Below, in pieces: positions 7,093 to 10,781 of a stretch of 10,781 bases of DNA. The DNA is from CALJGI01 sp047618115. Its GTDB lineage: Bacteria; Pseudomonadota; Gammaproteobacteria; Pseudomonadales; Halieaceae. The notes under the pieces were generated by a model. That model had not been told where the DNA came from. It searched no databases and saw only the letters and a list, made by a program, of their open reading frames with translations. The stretch spans positions 1 through 10,781 of the forward strand of contig JBLHKV010000124.1 of assembly GCA_047618115.1 (NCBI GenBank). Direction: 5' to 3'. Every line of letters starts with the position of its first letter. Positions within the stretch are counted from its first letter, which is position 1. The position numbers were made by a program, and so were the translations under genes.

Positions 7093-7950
7093 ATGAACAC
7101 GCAGCACCCAGACCAGGATGAGATCAGCGCACAGGTATCCCAGGCACTCGCCGAGGACATCGGCACAGGTGATATTACGGCGGCACTCATCCCCGAACAA
7201 AACAACAGCCGCGCAGTGGTGATATCCCGGGATTCGGCGATTATTTGTGGGCGCAGCTGGGTGGCCGAGGTATTCCGGCAGTTGGACAGCCGCGTAGAAC
7301 TGGACTGGCACCTCGACGATGGTCAGTCCGCACTACCAGGTCAGACAATTTTTACCCTGAACGGTAATACTCGCAGCATTTTAACAGGCGAGAGAACCGC
7401 CCTGAATTTCCTGCAATTCTTATCCGGTACAGCGACCGTCGCGCGCGCCTTTGCGGACGCTGTCGCGGGCACCGATATACAACTGCTCGATACCCGCAAA
7501 ACTATTCCCGGTTATCGACGCGCGCAAAAATATGCCGTTCGCTGCGGGGGCTGTCAGAACCACCGAATGGGGTTGTTCGACGCGTTCCTCATAAAGGAAA
7601 ATCATATCGCTGGCTGTGGCTCTATAGCCGCTGCAATTGCCGCGGCCAGAGCCTTCCCAGGTGAAAGACCCGTAGAAATTGAAGTCGAGTCACTGAACGA
7701 GTTGAAGCAAGCCCTCACAGCCGGCGCAGACACAGTCATGTTGGACAATTTCAGCCTACAACTGCTGCGCGAAGCGGTGGCAATACGCACCGGCTCTACC
7801 CGTCTGGAAGCCTCTGGCAACATTAGTTGGGACTATCTGACGGACATTGCCAAAACCGGGGTCGATTATATTTCGATTGGTGCGCTGACCAAAGACTGTA
7901 AGGCGATCGACTTCTCTATGCGACTGCAGGCTTCAGCAGCAGACGGTTAA
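7093..7950 (+). CDS. nadC: Quinolinate phosphoribosyltransferase (decarboxylating)
   Basis: NadC converts quinolinate and PRPP to nicotinate mononucleotide, CO2 and pyrophosphate in de novo NAD synthesis, acting as a cytosolic dimer. The 285-residue product has the family layout: an N-terminal ALAEDIGTGDIT, then GERTALNFLQFLSGTAT, the core DTRKTIPGYR (133-142), KYAVRCGGCQNHRMG (146-160) and LIKENHI (166-172), followed by EIEVESLNE, TVMLDNFS, LEASGNI and DYISIGALTK. One position is odd: C154 replaces the third glycine of the GGG that precedes NHR in almost all relatives I know. All catalytic arginine, lysine and histidine positions I recognise remain, so the enzyme is probably active. A Shine-Dalgarno is weak (GAGAAAA about 15 bases upstream). 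The gene is divergent from the SDR and converges on the acyl-CoA dehydrogenase after 26 bases with no clear terminator. Confidence 0.96.
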   Translation: MNTQHPDQDEISAQVSQALAEDIGTGDITAALIPEQNNSRAVVISRDSAIICGRSWVAEVFRQLDSRVELDWHLDDGQSALPGQTIFTLNGNTRSILTGERTALNFLQFLSGTATVARAFADAVAGTDIQLLDTRKTIPGYRRAQKYAVRCGGCQNHRMGLFDAFLIKENHIAGCGSIAAAIAAARAFPGERPVEIEVESLNELKQALTAGADTVMLDNFSLQLLREAVAIRTGSTRLEASGNISWDYLTDIAKTGVDYISIGALTKDCKAIDFSMRLQASAADG

Positions 7951-7976
7951 CTTTGCTCGACAGCGTTTGCCACACC

Positions 7977-9749
7977 TCAAAGAGCAGTGGCACCTGCTTC
8001 CAAAAATAGTGCGTCGGCATTGTGTACTGCCTCTCCGTGAGCAGCCGCCCGAGGAAGTACATGTCTGGCGTAAAAATCCGCTGTAACCATCTTGTTTCGA
8101 TAAAACGGGTTGTCACTTCCAGCTACCAACTTTGCATCCGAGAGCGCCGCCGAGCGCAGTAAGTGCCAACCGCCAAACACATAACCGCACTGCATCATTA
8201 AATCAAAGGACCCCAGCAGCGCATGCGCTATGTTGTCGGTACTACGCTGCAGGGTGATTTCCACCGAAGCTCGCAGCGATCCCAGTGCTCTGTCGACGGC
8301 GCTAGCGATGCTGGCAACCGTTTTATTATCACTGCTGAGTAATGGCTCAATCGTGCTCTCAATTTCCGACAACACGACGGCCATGGTCGAACCACCGTCG
8401 CGGCGAATTTTTCTGGCCACCAAATCGGCGGCTTGAATGCCGTTGGTCCCTTCATATATCGATGCAATTCTGACATCGCGTAAATACTGTGCGGCCCCCG
8501 TTTCCTCTATATAGCCCATCCCGCCATGAACCTGTACACCCAGGTTAGCTACCTCAAATCCAATCTCAGTCAGCCAACCCTTTATCACTGGAATCATCAG
8601 GTCCAAGCGAAACTGCGCCAGTTGCCGCTGTTCGGCATCTACCAGGTGATGCGCCAAGTCCATGGTAATCGACTCGGTATAGCTCAGACTTCGCATCGCC
8701 TCAGTCAGGGATTTCATCGTAAACAGCATGCGCTGCACATCGGGGTGCTGTGCGATTGGCACCCCACCTTGAACCCGCTCCCGCGCATAGGCCAAAGCGC
8801 GCTGAGTGGCCGCATCGGCGATGCCCAGCCCCTGAATTCCAACTTTAAGACGAGCCTCGTTCATCATAGTAAACATGCAGCGCAGACCTTGATTGGGCTC
8901 GCCCAGCAGATACCCGATAGCTCCTTCACCATCACCGAATGACATAACACAGGTTGGACTAGCATGGATGCCCAGCTTGTGTTCAGTCGACACCGGGAAC
9001 ATGTCGTTGCGGGTACCCGGATTGCCCTTCTCATCCAGTAAGAACTTGGGCACGATGAATAGAGATATACCGCCGCTTCCAGCTGGAGCGTCGGGGAGTC
9101 GTGCGAGAACCAGGTGAATAATATTTTCTGTGGCTTCGTGATCACCCCAGGTAATGAAGATTTTTTGGCCATATAGCCGGTAGTGATCCCCCTCGGGAAC
9201 AGCTCTTGTCTTCATAACGCCCAGGTCGGAGCCCGCACCGGACTCCGTCAGATTCATCGTTCCAGACCACTGGCCACTATTCATCTTTTCGAGATAGGCG
9301 GCCTTTTGCTGATCGCTACCGTGACTCGATATGGCCAGAGCCGCACCTGCAGTCAGTAAAGGTCCCAGACCAAAGGCCATATTGGCCCCGCTCCACATTT
9401 CGAAAGCCGCAGTGCCATATATTTCGGGAAGACCCTGACCACCCTCATCGACCGGAATGGAAATGCCCTGCCATCCACCTGCGGCCATTTGCTGCCACGC
9501 CTGGGCATAACCGGGAGATAAAATTATTTTTCCCTCCTCACAGCGGGCAGGATTCGTGTCTCCAGTGGCTCGCAGGGGCGCCAAAACTTCTGATGCCAAC
9601 TTGCCAGCCTCATCGAGAATTGACGACGTCAATTCATCGCCAACCCCGTATTCGACATAACTGGCCAGACCTCCCAGGGTGCCGCCGATATCGGCTAGCT
9701 CGTCGATTACAAAAGCCATGTCCTCGCTTGGTGCCCTATAGTACGGCAT
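7977..9749 (-). CDS. Acyl-CoA dehydrogenase with C-terminal extension (large FadE/DmdC-like subfamily)
   Basis: This 590-residue flavoprotein would oxidise an acyl-CoA to the 2-enoyl-CoA with FAD, passing electrons to ETF. The N-terminal MPYYRAPSEDMAF is the hallmark of the large subfamily that includes DmdC. The FAD-binding NLTESGAGSDLG lies at about 166-177 and KIFITWGDHE at about 196-205. VHGGMGYIEETG and RDVRIASIYEGTNGIQA follow, with E433 of YEGT at the place of the catalytic base in medium-chain enzymes. Roughly residues 470-590 form the extra C-terminal acyl-CoA-dehydrogenase domain absent from 380-residue members. DmdC proper usually has TEPxCGTD where this protein has TESGAGSD, so methylmercaptopropionyl-CoA is not supported as substrate; a fatty or other acyl-CoA is possible. 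AGAGG stands 8 bases before the ATG. It is divergent from a LysR-type gene, probably its regulator. Confidence 0.94.
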   Translation of the reverse strand: MPYYRAPSEDMAFVIDELADIGGTLGGLASYVEYGVGDELTSSILDEAGKLASEVLAPLRATGDTNPARCEEGKIILSPGYAQAWQQMAAGGWQGISIPVDEGGQGLPEIYGTAAFEMWSGANMAFGLGPLLTAGAALAISSHGSDQQKAAYLEKMNSGQWSGTMNLTESGAGSDLGVMKTRAVPEGDHYRLYGQKIFITWGDHEATENIIHLVLARLPDAPAGSGGISLFIVPKFLLDEKGNPGTRNDMFPVSTEHKLGIHASPTCVMSFGDGEGAIGYLLGEPNQGLRCMFTMMNEARLKVGIQGLGIADAATQRALAYARERVQGGVPIAQHPDVQRMLFTMKSLTEAMRSLSYTESITMDLAHHLVDAEQRQLAQFRLDLMIPVIKGWLTEIGFEVANLGVQVHGGMGYIEETGAAQYLRDVRIASIYEGTNGIQAADLVARKIRRDGGSTMAVVLSEIESTIEPLLSSDNKTVASIASAVDRALGSLRASVEITLQRSTDNIAHALLGSFDLMMQCGYVFGGWHLLRSAALSDAKLVAGSDNPFYRNKMVTADFYARHVLPRAAAHGEAVHNADALFLEAGATAL

Positions 9750-9770
9750 GAAAAAAACCTCTCGATATTC

Positions 9771-9785
9771 GTCTGATGATCGGAC
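9771..9785. promoter_or_regulatory. LysR-box-like dyad next to the acyl-CoA dehydrogenase start
   Basis: GTCTGAT and ATCGGAC flank a central G with six of seven positions symmetric. The inner 13 bases (9772-9784) have the form T-N11-A, the generic LysR recognition pattern. The site lies 21 bases upstream of the dehydrogenase ATG, probably within its leader or promoter. It does not share obvious half-sites with the dyad at 9837, so it may be a different or weaker site. Confidence 0.35.
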
Positions 9786-9799
9786 ATTTTAAGCCAGCC

Positions 9800-9829
9800 C
9801 TGATAATTTATCGAATTTATAGGTATTAT
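9800..9829 (+). promoter_or_regulatory. Candidate promoter of the LysR-type gene
   Basis: CTGATA (9800-9805) matches four of six -35 positions and TATTAT (9824-9829) five of six -10 positions, with an 18-base spacer. The predicted start falls near 9836, about 50 bases before the LysR ATG. Confidence 0.4.
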
Positions 9830-9831
9830 CA
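9801..9831. promoter_or_regulatory. Dyad TGATAAT-N17-ATTATCA in the divergent spacer
   Basis: The seven-base arms at 9801-9807 and 9825-9831 are exact reverse complements. Between them AATTTAT occurs twice in direct orientation (9805-9811 and 9814-9820), a nine-base period close to one helical turn. The AT-rich block coincides with the candidate lysR promoter, so part of the symmetry may simply reflect -10-like sequences on both strands. Confidence 0.4.
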
Positions 9832-9836
9832 CTGCC

Positions 9837-9851
9837 ATTCACACAGTGAAT
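9837..9851. promoter_or_regulatory. Perfect LysR-box dyad ATTCAC-ACA-GTGAAT, candidate autoregulatory operator
   Basis: The two six-base arms are exact reverse complements around ACA, and 9838-9850 reads T-N11-A. It lies 35 bases upstream of the LysR ATG and at or just after the predicted start of its transcription, a position suited to autorepression. It is the best operator candidate for the adjacent regulator. Confidence 0.5.
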
Positions 9852-9886
9852 TCCAAAGTACACGGAAACGCCAGGGAAGAACCACA

Positions 9887-10781
9887 ATGGATATCAATCG
9901 TATCGACCTGAATTTGCTGGTCTATCTGGACGTACTCCTACGCGAACGCAACGTAACCAAGGCGGCAAACCAGTTAAATCTCAGCCAACCGGCGATGAGC
10001 AACGGCCTACGCCGACTGCGGGACTTATTTGGCGACCCTCTCCTGGTCAGAACCAGTGAGGGCATGCAGCCTACTGAGCGCGCACTGACACTAGAGCCTA
10101 TCGTGCGCGAGGCACTCAACGTAGTGGACCGCTTGGTGCTACCCAATACTGAATTTGCTCCAGAAAGCGCAGAGCGCGTGTTTCGAATTATGGCCAGTGA
10201 CTATGCAGAATCAACCTTGCTACCCGGCCTCCTGACCAGACTCAGGGCGGAAGCTCCACGGGTTTCACTGGATATACTCACCCCTAGTGACGTGAGCTTC
10301 CTGGATGTAGAGCGCGGCAAGATCGATATGGTTATCAATAGATTTGACAGCATGCCCCAATCGTTCTACCAGACCACACTTTGGCACGATTCATTCGCCT
10401 GCCTCCTCAGCAGCGACAACCCGCTGAAGGACAATTTCACTCTAGACAACTACCTGGCAGCCGATCATGTCTGGGTTAGTAAAACCGGCATGGGTGTAGG
10501 CGTAGGGGTAGATCCAGCCGACGTCCAGCGCCTCGGCTGGGTTGATGGCGCGCTGAATAAAATAGGCAAAAAACGCCGTATCTCAGTGTTCACACGCCAC
10601 TATCAAAGCGCCATGCTGTTGGCGGAAACACACGATCTTGTTGTTACCCTGCCACGCCGGGCCGCTGATCTGCAAAGCGCCAATCCCAGACTGGTAATAA
10701 AAGAACCACCTTTCGAAATTCCACCTCTGCAACTGCAAATGGCCTGGAGTCCGCTGCTGCAAAAAAATCCGGCAAATCAAT
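9887..10781 (+). CDS. LysR-type transcriptional regulator, last codons beyond window edge
   Basis: The 298 codons in the window are open to the right edge, close to the normal 300-residue length, so only a few residues are missing. Residues 1-65 form the winged helix-turn-helix: INRIDLNLL, then VTKAANQLNLSQPAMSNGLRRLR (helix pair, about 25-47), then DLFGDPLLVRT. From about 95 the periplasmic-binding-like effector domain follows (RVFRIMASDYAESTLLPGLL, DMVINRF). The pattern is that of the NodD/LinR-like LysR group. At about 205-212 a short GMGVGVGV stretch, encoded by near-repeats of GGTGTAGGC, replaces the less repetitive loop usually seen there. AGGGAAG lies about 9 bases before the ATG. The gene is divergent from the acyl-CoA dehydrogenase with LysR-box-like dyads between, so control of that gene and of itself is likely. 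It does not resemble AmpR. The effector is unknown. Confidence 0.93.
   Translation, partial: MDINRIDLNLLVYLDVLLRERNVTKAANQLNLSQPAMSNGLRRLRDLFGDPLLVRTSEGMQPTERALTLEPIVREALNVVDRLVLPNTEFAPESAERVFRIMASDYAESTLLPGLLTRLRAEAPRVSLDILTPSDVSFLDVERGKIDMVINRFDSMPQSFYQTTLWHDSFACLLSSDNPLKDNFTLDNYLAADHVWVSKTGMGVGVGVDPADVQRLGWVDGALNKIGKKRRISVFTRHYQSAMLLAETHDLVVTLPRRAADLQSANPRLVIKEPPFEIPPLQLQMAWSPLLQKNPANQ

Noticed and set aside
6922..7311. A 130-codon N-terminal extension of the SDR through the nadC promoter and antisense to nadC.
   Set aside because: It has no recognisable motif, the SDR family begins at GRLTGKVAIVTGG, and a good Shine-Dalgarno precedes ATG 6921.
7968..7992. TGCCAC/GTGGCA inverted repeat at the nadC / acyl-CoA dehydrogenase convergence as a bidirectional terminator.
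   Set aside because: Arms are only six bases, the loop is 13 bases, it partly lies in coding sequence and no T-run follows on either strand.
7977..9749. The acyl-CoA dehydrogenase as DmdC (3-methylmercaptopropionyl-CoA dehydrogenase).
   Set aside because: It shares the large-subfamily architecture but has TESGAGSD rather than the TEPxCGTD usual in DmdC, and no other dmd gene is nearby.
9887..10781. The LysR-type gene as AmpR, regulator of a beta-lactamase linked to ampDE.
   Set aside because: Its N-terminus and NodD-like helix-turn-helix do not resemble AmpR, no beta-lactamase gene is present, and it is divergent from an acyl-CoA dehydrogenase far from ampDE.

Overview
The window looks like an ordinary chromosomal stretch from a Gammaproteobacterium. 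The strongest evidence is an ampD-ampE pair beside nadC, a neighbourhood known from enterics and many other Gammaproteobacteria, together with moderate GC content and compact gene spacing. A marine, lipid- or steroid-using lineage (Cellvibrionales-like, such as Halieaceae or Spongiibacteraceae) would fit the acyl-CoA dehydrogenase, hydroxysteroid-dehydrogenase-like SDR and M3 oligopeptidase. That placement is inference; no rRNA or marker gene is present to settle it.

Layout. Left (1-2812): a class II fumarase on the minus strand, running off the left edge, diverges from an FAD-dependent amine/amino-acid oxidoreductase on the plus strand. The 118-base spacer between them carries two dyad symmetries. 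Middle (2825-6921, all minus strand): transcription runs SDR -> ampD -> ampE -> M3 oligoendopeptidase. ampD and ampE overlap by 4 bases (ATGA), and the peptidase starts 18 bases after ampE. About 102 bases with a weak hairpin separate the SDR from ampD. Right (7093-10781): nadC on plus diverges from the SDR and converges on a large acyl-CoA dehydrogenase on minus. That dehydrogenase diverges from a LysR-type regulator which runs off the right edge; their 137-base spacer holds several dyads, two of them matching the T-N11-A LysR box.

How the genes work together. AmpD trims anhydro-muropeptides in the cytosol during peptidoglycan recycling, AmpE is its membrane partner gene, and the co-directional M3 peptidase would cleave short peptides. 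NadC makes nicotinate mononucleotide for NAD. Fumarase belongs to the TCA cycle. The LysR protein is the likely regulator of the divergent acyl-CoA dehydrogenase. The FAD oxidoreductase and SDR have clear family assignments but unknown substrates.

I did not find a convincing undescribed system: every long reading frame belongs to a known family, and there is no CRISPR array, IS element, tRNA, rRNA or phage gene. The points worth a second look are small: a 16-bp hairpin/operator upstream of nadC, LysR-box dyads, an SDR placed inside the nadC/ampD neighbourhood, and unusual residues in otherwise near-invariant motifs of NadC and fumarase.
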